From contig NZ_JAFBBZ010000001.1 in assembly GCF_016907435.1 (NCBI RefSeq), positions 868,001-932,000 on the forward strand: a stretch of 64,000 nucleotides of DNA. The letters are read 5' to 3'. This DNA is from Nocardioides salarius. Lineage in GTDB: Bacteria > Actinomycetota > Actinomycetes > Propionibacteriales > Nocardioidaceae. The notes below the pieces were generated by a model. The model did not search any database. It was given only the letters and a program-made list of their open reading frames with translations, and was not told the DNA's origin. This document shows, piece by piece, positions 7,625-16,698 of the stretch (positions are counted from its first letter, which is position 1; the number at the start of each line of letters is the position of its first letter). The translations under genes were made by a program, and so were the position numbers.

Positions 7625-8830
7625 GTGTCTCGTCGTGGTGGATGGTTGTTCCTGGTCGGTCTCGTCCTGCTGTCGCTCAACCTGCGGCCGGCGGCCGTCA
7701 GCGTCGGTCCGGTGCTGGCCGAGGTGCGCTCGGGGCTGGCGATGTCGGCGGCCGAGGCCTCGCTGCTCACCACGCTGCCGGTGCTGGCCTTCGCGGTCTT
7801 CGGCGCCCTGGCCCCGCGCGCTGCGGCCAGCGTCGGGCTGCACCGGGTGACGCTGGCCGCCCTCGTCGCGGTGGTCGCCGGGCTCGCGGGGCGTGCCGCG
7901 ACCGGCTCCGACCTCGCCTTCCTGGCCCTGTCGCTGCTGGCGGTGGCCGGCATGGCGATGGCCAACGTGCTGATGCCCTCCCTGGTCAAGCGGCACGCAC
8001 CCGAGCGCATCGGTGCGGTCACGGCCGTCTACTCCACGGCGCTGGCCATCGGGCTCACCTCGGCACTGGTGCTGACCGTGCCGCTCTCCGAGGCCCTCGG
8101 CGGCTGGCGCGGCGGCCTGGGGGCGTGGGCGGTGCTCGCCGGGCTCGCGCTGCTGCCCTGGGTGCTGCTGGCGCGCCACGACCGGGTGGCCCCGACCCCC
8201 GGCGGCCCCATCACCGTCGGGCAGGTGGCCCGCACCCGGCTGGGCCGCGCGATGGCGATCTTCTTCGGCGTGCAGTCGCTGCACGCCTACGTGATGTTCG
8301 GCTGGTTCGCCCAGCTGTGGCGCGACGCCGGCTACTCCCCCGCCACCGCGGGTGCCCTCGTGGGGCTGCTGGCCGGGGTGAGCATCCCGCTCTCGTGGCT
8401 GCTGCCGCGGCTGCTGGCCCGCTCGCAGCACCAGCTGCGGGTGCTGGTGCCGGTCATCGCCTGCTACCCCGTGGCGTACGTCGGCCTGCTGGTCGCTCCG
8501 GCCGGGCCGGCCGTGCTCTGGGCGCTGCTGGCGGGGATCGGTGCCTGCACCTTCCCGCTCATCCTCACCCTGATCGGGCTGCGCGCCCGCACCGCCGAGG
8601 GCACCGCGGCGCTGTCGGCCTTCACCCAGTCCGCCGGCTACCTGCTGGCCGCGACCGGTCCCTTCGTGGTGGGCCTGCTCTACGACGCGACCGGCGACTG
8701 GACGATTCCACTGATCCTGCTGCTGGTCCTCGTGGTACCCATGCTGGGTCTGGCCACCTGGCTGTCCCGCCCGCTGGTGCTCGAGGACGAGATCGAGCAG
8801 CACGCCGCACGAAGGAGCCCACGCACATGA
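7625..8830 (+). CDS. MFS transporter, CynX/NimT-like
   Basis: This is a 401-residue polytopic inner-membrane protein with about 12 hydrophobic segments. The opening LFLVGLVLLSLNLRPAAVSV and the block LRVLVPVIACYPVAYVGLL resemble the CynX/NimT branch of the major facilitator superfamily (cyanate/2-nitroimidazole-type transporters). Substrate cannot be inferred. The GTG at 7625 (VSRRGGWLF) is the first sensible start before the first membrane helix. Its stop overlaps the next ATG by 4 nt (ATGA), so the two genes are translationally coupled. The region upstream holds the nested inverted repeats. Confidence 0.82.
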   Translation: MSRRGGWLFLVGLVLLSLNLRPAAVSVGPVLAEVRSGLAMSAAEASLLTTLPVLAFAVFGALAPRAAASVGLHRVTLAALVAVVAGLAGRAATGSDLAFLALSLLAVAGMAMANVLMPSLVKRHAPERIGAVTAVYSTALAIGLTSALVLTVPLSEALGGWRGGLGAWAVLAGLALLPWVLLARHDRVAPTPGGPITVGQVARTRLGRAMAIFFGVQSLHAYVMFGWFAQLWRDAGYSPATAGALVGLLAGVSIPLSWLLPRLLARSQHQLRVLVPVIACYPVAYVGLLVAPAGPAVLWALLAGIGACTFPLILTLIGLRARTAEGTAALSAFTQSAGYLLAATGPFVVGLLYDATGDWTIPLILLLVLVVPMLGLATWLSRPLVLEDEIEQHAARRSPRT

Positions 8831-9591
8831 GCAGCACACCGCCCGAGGGTCCCGAGGACCAGGGCTACCCGCCGCCGCCGTACGGGCAGCAGCCCCAGCA
8901 GCCCCAGCAGCCGGCGTACGGGCAGGGCTACCCGCCCGCAGGAGGCCACCCCTACGGGCAGGCGTTCCCCGGGGGTGGCGACCCGCGACAGGAGGCGCCG
9001 CCGTCGAAGGCGATGGCGATCACCTCGCTGGCGCTGTCGCTGCTGTTCTGCGTGCCCTTCGTGGCCGCGATCGCCTCGATCGTGCTCGGCGTGATCGTGC
9101 TCGGGCGCAGCAAGGACGGGCGTGACCACGGTCGGGGCATGGCCATCGCCGGCATCGTGATCAGCACGGCGGTCATGCTGGCCACGGTGGCGCTGCTGGT
9201 CGTGGCGGTGGTGCTGGGCCTCAACACGTTCAAGGACGTCAACGACCTCGCGGTCGGCGACTGCATCAGCGCCGACAACCTGGTCGACCCCGACGTCGAG
9301 GACGAGGGCTTCGGGCTGATGACCATCGAGAGCTGCACCGACGAGCACGACGCCGAGGTCGTGGGGACGCTGACCCTCGACGCCGAGCAGGCCGCGGCGT
9401 ACGACGCCTCGCCGGTCGGCGAGATCTGCCAGAGCCTGGTGCTCGACGACCCTGAGCTGTTCGCCCTGGTCGGCCCCGGCATCGAGGTGCTGACGATCAC
9501 CGACGCGGCCGAGCCCGACGCCGGCGACCAGGTCGCCTGCATCCTCTACAACGCCGACGGCTCGCCCCTCGACGAGCCGCTGCTCGACTGA
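8827..9591 (+). CDS. DUF4190 membrane protein with septum-formation-type extracellular domain
   Basis: The 254-residue protein starts with a Pro/Gln/Gly/Tyr-rich cytoplasmic tail (residues 1-58). Two membrane helices follow (about 60-90 and 102-130) in DUF4190 arrangement with GRSKDGRDHGRGMA between them. The extracellular domain contains DLAVGDCISADNL, SCTDEHDAEVVG, EICQSL and QVACILYN; these cysteines and the DEHDAEVVG block are typical of the actinobacterial Septum_form family. Function is unknown in detail. It is coupled to the MFS gene through ATGA, which hints that the pair works together at the membrane. Confidence 0.82.
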   Translation: MSSTPPEGPEDQGYPPPPYGQQPQQPQQPAYGQGYPPAGGHPYGQAFPGGGDPRQEAPPSKAMAITSLALSLLFCVPFVAAIASIVLGVIVLGRSKDGRDHGRGMAIAGIVISTAVMLATVALLVVAVVLGLNTFKDVNDLAVGDCISADNLVDPDVEDEGFGLMTIESCTDEHDAEVVGTLTLDAEQAAAYDASPVGEICQSLVLDDPELFALVGPGIEVLTITDAAEPDAGDQVACILYNADGSPLDEPLLD

Positions 9592-9657
9592 GACGAGGAT
9601 CCGGGCCGGGTCGGCGCGAAGTTCAGGCCGGGTCGGCACGAAGTCCGGGCCGGGTCA
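9592..9657 (-). repeat. 22-nt tandem repeat array anchored on a stop codon
   Basis: Read on the minus strand, three 22-nt units start at 9657, 9635 and 9613. Each begins (T/C)GACCCGGCC and continues with a GGACTTC/GAACTTC-like segment. The first TGA (9655-9657) is the stop codon of the radical SAM gene, and the array ends at the stop codon of the DUF4190 gene. The same unit recurs at 17902-18097. It fills the whole convergent intergenic gap and may act in termination. Confidence 0.85.
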
Positions 9658-11625
9658 GACCACCTGGAGCGGCAGCAGCTTCTGGCCGGTGGGGCCGACC
9701 TGGATCTCGGTGCCCATCTCGGGGCACACGCCGCAGTCGTAGCAGGGCGTCCAGCGGCAGTCCTCGACGTCGACGGAGTCGGGGTCGAGGGCGTCCTCCC
9801 AGTCGGCCCACAGCCAGTCCTTGTCGAGGCCCGAGTCGAGGTGGTCCCAGGGCAGGACCTCGTCGATGGTGCGCTCGCGGGTGGTGTACCAGTCGAGGTC
9901 GACGCCGGTGCCGGCCAGGGCGGTGGTGGCCGCCTCCAGCCAGCGGTCGTAGGAGAAGTGCTCGCTCCAGCCGTCGAAGCGGCCGCCGTCGCGCCAGACC
10001 TGCTCGATGACCCGCCCGACGCGGCGGTCGCCGCGCGAGAGCAGTCCCTCGATGATGCCGGGCTTGCCGTCGTGGTAGCGGAAGCCGATCGCGCGACCGA
10101 ACTTCTTGTCCTCGCGCACCGTGTCGCGCAGCTTCTTGAGCCGCTCGTCGGTGGTCTCGTGGTCGAGCTGCGCGGCCCACTGGAACGGGGTGTGCGGCTT
10201 GGGCACGAAGCCGCCGATCGAGACGGTGCAGCGGATGTCGTTGCGCCCGGAGACCTCGCGGCCCTTGGCGATCACCTTCTTGGCCAGCTCGGCGACCTGC
10301 AGCACGTCGTCGTCGGTCTCGGTGGGCAGCCCGACCATGAAGTAGAGCTTGACCTGCCGCCAGCCGTGCGAGTACGCCGCGGCCACGGTGCGGATCAGGT
10401 CCTCCTCGGTCACCATCTTGTTGATGACCTTGCGCATCCGCTCCGAGCCGCCCTCGGGGGCGAAGGTCAGCCCCGAGCGGCGCCCGTTGCGGGAGAACTC
10501 GTTGGCCAGGGTGATGTTGAAGGCGTCGACGCGCGTCGAGGGCAGCGACAGCGAGACGTTGGAGCCCTCGTAGCGGTCGGCCAGGCCCTTGGCGACGTCG
10601 CCGATCTCGGTGTGGTCGGCGCTCGAGAGCGAGAGCAGGCCGACCTCCTCGAAGCCCGACTTGCGGATGCCGTTCTCGACCATGTCGCCGATGGTCTCGA
10701 TGGAGCGCTCGCGCACCGGACGGGTGATCATCCCGGCCTGGCAGAAGCGGCAGCCGCGGGTGCAGCCGCGGAAGATCTCGACGCTGAAGCGCTCGTGCAC
10801 GGTCTCGGCGAGCGGCACCAGCGGCTTGGCCGGGTAGGGCCAGGCGTCGAGGTCCATCAGGGTGTGCTTCTTGACCCGGAACGGCACGCCCGGCTTGTTG
10901 GGCACCACGGCCTCGATCGAGCCGTCCTCGGCGTGCACGACGTCGTAGAACTTCGGCACGTAGACGTTGCCGGTCACCGCGAGGCGGCGCAGCAGCTCGT
11001 CGCGACCACCGGGGCGGCCCTCGCCCTTCCACTCGCGCACCACCTCGGAGATCGCCAGCACGACCTCCTCGCCGTCGCCGAGCACGGCCGCGTCGAGGAA
11101 GTCGGCGATCGGCTCGGGGTTGAACGCGGCGTGGCCACCGGCGAGCACCACCGGGTCGTGCTCGCCGCGGTCGACGGCGTGCAACGGGATGCGGGCCAGG
11201 TCGAGGGCGGTGAGCATGTTGGTGTAGCCGAGCTCGGTGGAGAAGCTCAGGCCCAGCACGTCGAAGTCGCCGACGGGGCGGTGGGCGTCGACGGTGAACT
11301 GCGGGATGTCGTGCTCGCGCAGCACCGCCTCCATGTCGGGCCACACCGCGTAGGTGCGCTCGGCCACGATCCAGTCGCGCTCGTTGAGCACCTCGTAGAG
11401 GATCTGCACGCCCTGGTTGGGCAGGCCGACCTCGTAGGCGTCGGGGTACATCAGCGCCCAGCGCACCGTCTCGCCCTCGGGGGCCGCGTCCCACTCCTTG
11501 ACGGTGGAGTTGAGCTCGCCGCCGACGTACTGGATCGGCTTCGAGACGCCGGGCAGGTGCGGCTCCAGGTCGGCGAAGACGGAGCGGCCTGCCTGGCGCG
11601 TGGTCTCGACGGTGGACGCAGACAT
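9655..11625 (-). CDS. TIGR03960-family B12-binding radical SAM protein
   Basis: The 656-residue protein has an N-terminal cobalamin-binding-like region (GLSFSTELGYTNMLTALDLA; AGGHAAFNPEPIADF) and a radical SAM core. The iron-sulfur motif is FRGCTRGCRFCQAG (CxxxCxxC). A C-terminal cysteine cluster, CRWTPCYDCGVC, is typical of this family. The reaction is not established. Homologues usually sit next to the TIGR03936 gene near rne. The ATG at 11625 (MSASTVETT) has GAGG about 8 nt upstream and is preferred to an ATG at 11700, whose extra residues look non-homologous. It follows rodA after 106 nt. Confidence 0.9.
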   Translation of the reverse strand: MSASTVETTRQAGRSVFADLEPHLPGVSKPIQYVGGELNSTVKEWDAAPEGETVRWALMYPDAYEVGLPNQGVQILYEVLNERDWIVAERTYAVWPDMEAVLREHDIPQFTVDAHRPVGDFDVLGLSFSTELGYTNMLTALDLARIPLHAVDRGEHDPVVLAGGHAAFNPEPIADFLDAAVLGDGEEVVLAISEVVREWKGEGRPGGRDELLRRLAVTGNVYVPKFYDVVHAEDGSIEAVVPNKPGVPFRVKKHTLMDLDAWPYPAKPLVPLAETVHERFSVEIFRGCTRGCRFCQAGMITRPVRERSIETIGDMVENGIRKSGFEEVGLLSLSSADHTEIGDVAKGLADRYEGSNVSLSLPSTRVDAFNITLANEFSRNGRRSGLTFAPEGGSERMRKVINKMVTEEDLIRTVAAAYSHGWRQVKLYFMVGLPTETDDDVLQVAELAKKVIAKGREVSGRNDIRCTVSIGGFVPKPHTPFQWAAQLDHETTDERLKKLRDTVREDKKFGRAIGFRYHDGKPGIIEGLLSRGDRRVGRVIEQVWRDGGRFDGWSEHFSYDRWLEAATTALAGTGVDLDWYTTRERTIDEVLPWDHLDSGLDKDWLWADWEDALDPDSVDVEDCRWTPCYDCGVCPEMGTEIQVGPTGQKLLPLQVV

Positions 11626-11731
11626 GCAGCAACCTCGCAAGCGGTGGTGGGGCGGTGGGGCGAAGCATCCAGGGTACGGCGGCGCCGGGCCCCGGACCAT
11701 TTCGCCGCCGGTGCGCGCCGGGTCACGCGGG

Positions 11732-12937
11732 TCAGCGGGCCGCGACCAGCACCCGTGGGGCGGAGTAGCGGCGGGGAGCGGGCTCGGTGGCGCGCAGGTG
11801 GATGTTCTGCAGCAGCCCCACCGCGACCAGGCCCGCGAACATCGAGGAGCCGCCGTACGACACGAAGGGCAGCGGCACGCCGGTCACCGGCATGATGCCC
11901 AGGCACATCCCGACGTTCTGGAAGGCCTGGAAGCCGAACCAGCAGGCGATGCCGGCGGCGGCGACCCGGCCGAAGACGTCCTCGGTGCGGGTCGCGATGG
12001 CCAGCGCGCGCCAGATGACCACGCCGAGCAGCACCACGACGAGGCCGGCGCCGAGCAGGCCGAGCTCCTCGCCGGCCACGGTGAAGACGAAGTCGGTGTG
12101 CTGCTCGGGCACGAAGCCCGAGCGGGTCTGCGAGCCGTTGAAGAGGCCCTGGCCGAAGAGGCCGCCGTTGCCGACCGCGACCCGGGCCTGCTCGACGTTG
12201 TAGCCGGCCCCGCGGGGGTCGAGGTCGGGGTTGGTGAAGGCCAGGAAGCGGTCGACCTGGTAGTCCTTGAGCACCCCGGCCGCCACCGCCACCACGGCCG
12301 CGGTCACGCCGCCGGCACCGAGCAGGCCCAGCCAGCGCCGCGGCGCCCCGGAGACGGCGAGCACGCCGACCACGGTGGCGGTCAGCACCAGCATCGTGCC
12401 GAGGTCGGGCTGGAGCAGGATCAGCACCGCGGGCACGGCCGCGATCAGCAGCATCAGCACCACCTCGACCAGGCCCACCTTGGGCCGCCACCTCCCGGCC
12501 GCCCGGTGCGCCAGCACCAGGCTCATCCCGATGATGACGGCCAGCTTGGCGAACTCGGCCGGCTGCACCGACATCCCGCCGACCATCAGCCACGAGCGCG
12601 AGCCGTTGATCGTCGAGCCCATCACCAGCACCAGCACCAGGCCCAGCACCGAGGCCAGGTAGACCACCGGCGCGGCCACCCGCACCCAGCGGTGGTCGGC
12701 GACCACCACGGCCGCCATCAGCAGCAGCCCCACCGAGATGTTGAACAGCTGCTTCTCGAGGTAGGCGCGCGGGTTGCCGCCGGTCAGGTCGTCGCGCGTC
12801 GAGGTCGCCGACCACACGAGCAGCGTCCCGACGACCACGAGCGCGAGCACCGCGCCCAGCAGCACCCAGTCGAGACCCTTCCAGCGCAGGCGCGGCCGGG
12901 TCCCCCCGGGCGAGCGCAGCCGGAGGCCGGCGCTCAC
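11732..12937 (-). CDS. rodA: RodA-type SEDS peptidoglycan glycosyltransferase
   Basis: This is the integral-membrane SEDS polymerase that extends glycan strands from lipid II together with its class B PBP. The 401-residue sequence has about ten membrane helices and the family blocks GSTINGSRSWLMVGG, QPAEFAKLAVI, LLQPDLGTMLVL, HTDFVFTVAGEELGLLG and VTGVPLPFVSYGGSS. The GTG at 12937 overlaps the mrdA stop by 4 nt (GTGA), so it is translated with its partner transpeptidase. The cluster context (mreBCD-mrdA) points to RodA, for lateral-wall elongation, and not to FtsW. Confidence 0.95.
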   Translation of the reverse strand: MSAGLRLRSPGGTRPRLRWKGLDWVLLGAVLALVVVGTLLVWSATSTRDDLTGGNPRAYLEKQLFNISVGLLLMAAVVVADHRWVRVAAPVVYLASVLGLVLVLVMGSTINGSRSWLMVGGMSVQPAEFAKLAVIIGMSLVLAHRAAGRWRPKVGLVEVVLMLLIAAVPAVLILLQPDLGTMLVLTATVVGVLAVSGAPRRWLGLLGAGGVTAAVVAVAAGVLKDYQVDRFLAFTNPDLDPRGAGYNVEQARVAVGNGGLFGQGLFNGSQTRSGFVPEQHTDFVFTVAGEELGLLGAGLVVVLLGVVIWRALAIATRTEDVFGRVAAAGIACWFGFQAFQNVGMCLGIMPVTGVPLPFVSYGGSSMFAGLVAVGLLQNIHLRATEPAPRRYSAPRVLVAAR

Positions 12938-15087
12938 CGGTCGTCCTTCGAGCGGGTCCGCGCCGGCGGCAGCACCGAGCCGTCGCGGGTGAAGGTGGGC
13001 AGCTTGGTCGGGGGGACGGTGCCGGGGATCGCGGCCTGCGCGGGGCGCACCTGGTCGCCCTCGACGCCGTACAGCGTCTCCCAGATCGTGCGGATCGCCG
13101 GGCCCGAGGTGCCCGAGCCGGTGCCGCCCTGGCTGACCATCATCACCACGACGTAGTCCTCGGAGTAGGAGGCCACCCACGAGGTCGACTGCTTGCCGTA
13201 GACCTCGGCCGAGCCGGTCTTGGAGCGGATCGGCACCTCCTCGAGCGGGAAGCCGATCATCCGCCACGACATCGTGCCCTGGCGGGTCACCCCGGCCAGC
13301 GCCTGGTCGATGTAGCCGAAGGTCTTCTCGGGCAGGTCGACGGTGCCCTGCACCTCGGGGTCGATGTGGCGCAGCACCTTGCCGTCGGGGCCCACGACCG
13401 CCTTGGCCACGCGCGGCTCGTAGAGGGTGCCGCCGTTGGCGATGGCGCCGTAGGCCCGGGCCAGCTGCAGCGGCGTGACGATCGTGTCGCCCTGGCCGAT
13501 CGCGAAGTTCACCGCGTCACCGGCGCGGTAGGCGTAGCCCTCGATGCAGAACTCGCGGGCGAACTTGTAGACGAAGTCGGAGGTGTCGGCGTCCTGCGGC
13601 TTCTTCGAGATGCCGCAGTAGTAGCCCTTCATCGACTCGTAGTAGTCGCGCTTCCACTGCCGGTCGGCGATTCGGCCCGAGGCCTCGCCGGGCAGGTCGA
13701 TGCCGGTCTCCTCGCCGAAGCCCCAGTCCTTGGCCTCCTCGACCAGCGGGTCCTTGGCGTCGACGTCGTCGACGTCGGAGCCCAGTCGGCGCCAGTAGTC
13801 GTAGCCGATGCGGTAGAAGAAGGTGTTGCAGGAGACCTCGAGCGCCTTGGCGAAGGAGATCGAGCCGTAGGCGCCGGACTCGTAGTTCTTGAAGTCGCGG
13901 TTGCCGACACGGAACGCCGAGGAGCAGTTGAGCACCGTGTCGGTGTCGTAGCCGTTGCTCAGCGCGCCGGCGGTCATGAACGGCTTCCACGTCGAGCCGG
14001 GCGCGAACTGGCCCTGGGTCGCGCGGCCCAGCAGCGGGGTGCCGGCGGCCTCGGAGTAGAGGCGGGCCAGCTCCTTGTCGGAGATCCCGCCCACCCAGAC
14101 CTCCGGGTCGTACGTCGGCTGGCTGGCCATCGCCACGACCCGGCCGGTGTCGGCCTCGAGCACGATCGCGGCGCCGGAGTCGGCGGCGTACCTCCGCCCG
14201 GTGACGGTGTCGGTGGTGGCGCGCGCGGTCTTGATGGTCTCGGCGAGCTGCTCCTCGACGACGCTCTGCACGCGGGCGTCGATGGAGGTGACCAGGGTGT
14301 CGCCGGGGCGGGCCTGGGTCTCGCTGTCCTCGCCCAGCACGCGGCCCATCGAGTCGACCGCCACGGACTGGTAGCCGGGCATGCCGCGCAACCACGCGTC
14401 GTACTGCTTCTCGACGCCGGCCCGGCCCACGGACGAGGCGCCGTTGACGCTGGCGTCGCCGTCGGACTCGGCCTGGTCGAGCTCGTCCTCGGTGATCGGG
14501 CTGAGGTAGCCCAGCACGTGGGCGAGGTTGACGCCGTAGGGGCGCGGGTAGGCGCGCACGGTCTGCTGCTCGGCCAGCACCGAGGGGTAGTCCTCCGGCT
14601 GCTCGAGGATCTTCAGCGCGACCCCGCGCTCGACGTCGGTGGCCACCGGCACGGGCTGGTAGGGCGAGCCGTTCCAGCAGGTGCCGCTGATCGATCCCTC
14701 GTCGCCGCAGGTGACCAGGCGCTTCTCGAGCGTGGCGCGCTCCTCGCCGGTGACGGTGGCGACCCGGTCGAGGACCTCGCGCCGGTCGCGCCCGCCCATC
14801 TTGCCCAGCAGGGTGCGGTCGACGGAGACGACCCACGCGGTGCGGTTGGTGACCAGGGGACGACCCATGTCGTCGACGATGAGACCGCGTTGGGGCTGCA
14901 CGACGATGTCGCGCACCGACTGCGAGGCGGCCTGGGCGGTGTACTCCTCGCCGGTGACGACCTGCAGGTAGTACAGCCGCACCAGCAGGGTCGCGAACAG
15001 CGAGAGCACCAGGGCCTGGATCACCACGATCCGCAGGCGCGAGCGGCGGGTGCCGGTCGCCTCCTCGCCGCGGGTGGGAGCACGCAT
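12934..15087 (-). CDS. mrdA: Penicillin-binding protein 2 (class B transpeptidase)
   Basis: This is the transpeptidase partner of RodA that crosslinks new side-wall peptidoglycan. The 717-residue protein has a short cytoplasmic N-terminus, one membrane helix (about 20-42), a dimerisation domain and a C-terminal transpeptidase domain. The catalytic motifs are complete: GSTWK near residue 364, SCN near 418 and KTGSAE near 622. A C-terminal Pro/Arg-rich tail follows. It lies between mreD (46-nt gap) and rodA (4-nt overlap). The pairing in an mre cluster supports the PBP2 role over a divisome FtsI role. Confidence 0.94.
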   Translation of the reverse strand: MRAPTRGEEATGTRRSRLRIVVIQALVLSLFATLLVRLYYLQVVTGEEYTAQAASQSVRDIVVQPQRGLIVDDMGRPLVTNRTAWVVSVDRTLLGKMGGRDRREVLDRVATVTGEERATLEKRLVTCGDEGSISGTCWNGSPYQPVPVATDVERGVALKILEQPEDYPSVLAEQQTVRAYPRPYGVNLAHVLGYLSPITEDELDQAESDGDASVNGASSVGRAGVEKQYDAWLRGMPGYQSVAVDSMGRVLGEDSETQARPGDTLVTSIDARVQSVVEEQLAETIKTARATTDTVTGRRYAADSGAAIVLEADTGRVVAMASQPTYDPEVWVGGISDKELARLYSEAAGTPLLGRATQGQFAPGSTWKPFMTAGALSNGYDTDTVLNCSSAFRVGNRDFKNYESGAYGSISFAKALEVSCNTFFYRIGYDYWRRLGSDVDDVDAKDPLVEEAKDWGFGEETGIDLPGEASGRIADRQWKRDYYESMKGYYCGISKKPQDADTSDFVYKFAREFCIEGYAYRAGDAVNFAIGQGDTIVTPLQLARAYGAIANGGTLYEPRVAKAVVGPDGKVLRHIDPEVQGTVDLPEKTFGYIDQALAGVTRQGTMSWRMIGFPLEEVPIRSKTGSAEVYGKQSTSWVASYSEDYVVVMMVSQGGTGSGTSGPAIRTIWETLYGVEGDQVRPAQAAIPGTVPPTKLPTFTRDGSVLPPARTRSKDDR

Positions 15088-15133
15088 CAGCTGGACCTCA
15101 CGGGGTTGTTCAGGGGGCGGTTCACGGGGCGGC

Positions 15134-15643
15134 TCACAGGGCGTGGACCGGTTCGAGACGGCGGAACAGCGCCATCAGCGGGGGCAGCACGAAGGGGGTG
15201 AGCAGCACGTCCCAGACCAGCGAGACCGCCAGCACCGAGAGGGTCTCCCCCACCCCGACGACCGGGTCGGAGAGCACCACGCCGCTGAGCGCGAAGACCG
15301 AGGTGCCCACGAAGGACGCACCGGCGACGGTGGCGACGACCGTGGTCGCGGTGGGCCGCGACTCCGGTCGCACCCGGCCCACCAGGTAGCCCACCAGCAG
15401 CAGCGCCAGCGCCCAGCGCCCAGCCACGTGGTCGGCGGGGGGTGCGAGGTCGAGCAGCAGCCCCGCCCCGAAGCCCAGGACCATCGCGAACTGCGGCCCG
15501 CGGGTCAGTGCCGCGGCCACCACCACGAGCAGGCACAGGTTGGGCACGACGCCCTCCCAGGCCAGCGGGCCGAAGACGGAGACCTGGAGCACCAGCGCCA
15601 GCGCGACGGCCACGGCCGCGACGGCGGCGCGCACCGCGCTCAC
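15134..15643 (-). CDS. mreD: Rod shape-determining membrane protein MreD
   Basis: The 169-residue, highly hydrophobic protein has five or six membrane helices. It matches MreD in size, membrane character and position. It anchors the elongation complex in the membrane with MreC, PBP2 and RodA. Recognisable parts are the N-terminal helix ending in LQVSVFGPLAWEGVVPNL and the GLLLDLAPP segment. The ATG at 15643 overlaps the mreC stop by 4 nt (ATGA), which shows translational coupling. MreD sequences diverge widely, so identification leans partly on context. Confidence 0.9.
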   Translation of the reverse strand: MSAVRAAVAAVAVALALVLQVSVFGPLAWEGVVPNLCLLVVVAAALTRGPQFAMVLGFGAGLLLDLAPPADHVAGRWALALLLVGYLVGRVRPESRPTATTVVATVAGASFVGTSVFALSGVVLSDPVVGVGETLSVLAVSLVWDVLLTPFVLPPLMALFRRLEPVHAL

Positions 15644-16698
15644 CGCTCACCCCCGGCGATCTCGCCGTCGGCACCGATGATGCCGCGGTCGCTGCGGGTG
15701 CCGGTGGGCACGACCACGCCGACGAGGTCGAGCGCGCCGAAGTCGACGTACGGGTCGATCACCGCGCGCTGGGCGGTCTCGCGCAGCGAGGAGTAGACCT
15801 TGGTCACGCGTCCGACGGGGATGCCGGCCAGGTACGGCGCGCCGCCGTCGCTGCCCCAGGTCACCACGCTGTCGGCGCGCGCGGGCACCGAGGAGTCGTC
15901 GACCAGCTCGAGGTCGAGGCGGCCCTCGTCGCCGATCACGCCGCGTCCGCTGAGGAAGCCCATCTCCATCGAGTCGCCCACCCGGGCCCCGACGGTCGCC
16001 TCGGGGTCGACGAGCAGCAGCACCGTGGCGGTGGAGCGGCCGGCGCTGAGCACCCGCCCGACGAGGCCGTCGTTGTTGACCACCGTCATGTCGGGCTGCA
16101 CGCCCGCGTCGGTGCCGGCGTCGATGGTCACGGTGCTCGAGAACGACTGCGCCGGGCCCACGCCGACGACCCGCGAGGGCACCAGGGAGTAGCCGAGGTC
16201 GGCCGCGACGCTGGTCAGGCCGTCGTACTCGGCGAGGCGGTTGCGGTCGTAGGCGGAGGTGTTGAGCTCGGAGCGCAGCGCGGAGTTCTCGGCCTCGAGG
16301 GTCGCGACCTCGTCGCGCAGCGAGCCGTTGCTCTCGAACCAGCCGCCGATCGCCGTGAAGGGGCGCACCACGGCGGTCGCCGCGCTCTGGGCGGGCCCCA
16401 TCGTGTCGGCGAGCACGCCGCGCACCGGGTCGAGCGGCGAGTCCTCACCGGTGGCCAGGTCGAGGGTGGTCACCGTGGCGCTGGCCAGCAGCAGGGCGAC
16501 CAGCAGCGAGCGCGAGGCGCGCGGCGGCTCGGCGCCGGGGCCGCCGTCGTGGCCCCACCGGCGCTCGCGGCGCTCGTGGCGGGCCATCAGCGAGCGGGTA
16601 CGCCGGGTGCGGCCGGGTCGCCCGGGGCGCGCCGGCTGCTCCTCGCGCGGCGTACCGGGGGTGCGGCGGGCGGTGCTGACGCGGTCGAGCAGGGCCAT
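15640..16698 (-). CDS. mreC: Rod shape-determining protein MreC
   Basis: The 352-residue protein has an Arg-rich cytoplasmic N-terminus of about 65 residues, one membrane helix (SLLVALLLASATVTTLDLA) and a coiled coil (DEVATLEAENSALRSEL). A periplasmic beta-domain follows, with RVVGVGPAQSFSSTVTIDAG and GLVGRVLSAGRSTATVLLL. MreC scaffolds the elongasome outside the membrane. The basic N-terminal arm is longer than in E. coli, as is common in actinobacteria. The ATG at 16698 shares one base with the mreB stop (TGATG), and its 3' end overlaps mreD by 4 nt. Confidence 0.95.
   Translation of the reverse strand: MALLDRVSTARRTPGTPREEQPARPGRPGRTRRTRSLMARHERRERRWGHDGGPGAEPPRASRSLLVALLLASATVTTLDLATGEDSPLDPVRGVLADTMGPAQSAATAVVRPFTAIGGWFESNGSLRDEVATLEAENSALRSELNTSAYDRNRLAEYDGLTSVAADLGYSLVPSRVVGVGPAQSFSSTVTIDAGTDAGVQPDMTVVNNDGLVGRVLSAGRSTATVLLLVDPEATVGARVGDSMEMGFLSGRGVIGDEGRLDLELVDDSSVPARADSVVTWGSDGGAPYLAGIPVGRVTKVYSSLRETAQRAVIDPYVDFGALDLVGVVVPTGTRSDRGIIGADGEIAGGER

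Noticed and set aside
11640..11700. Upstream ATG at 11700 for the radical SAM protein
   Set aside because: The extra 25 residues are Pro/Cys-rich and unlike the family; the ATG at 11625 has a ribosome-binding site.
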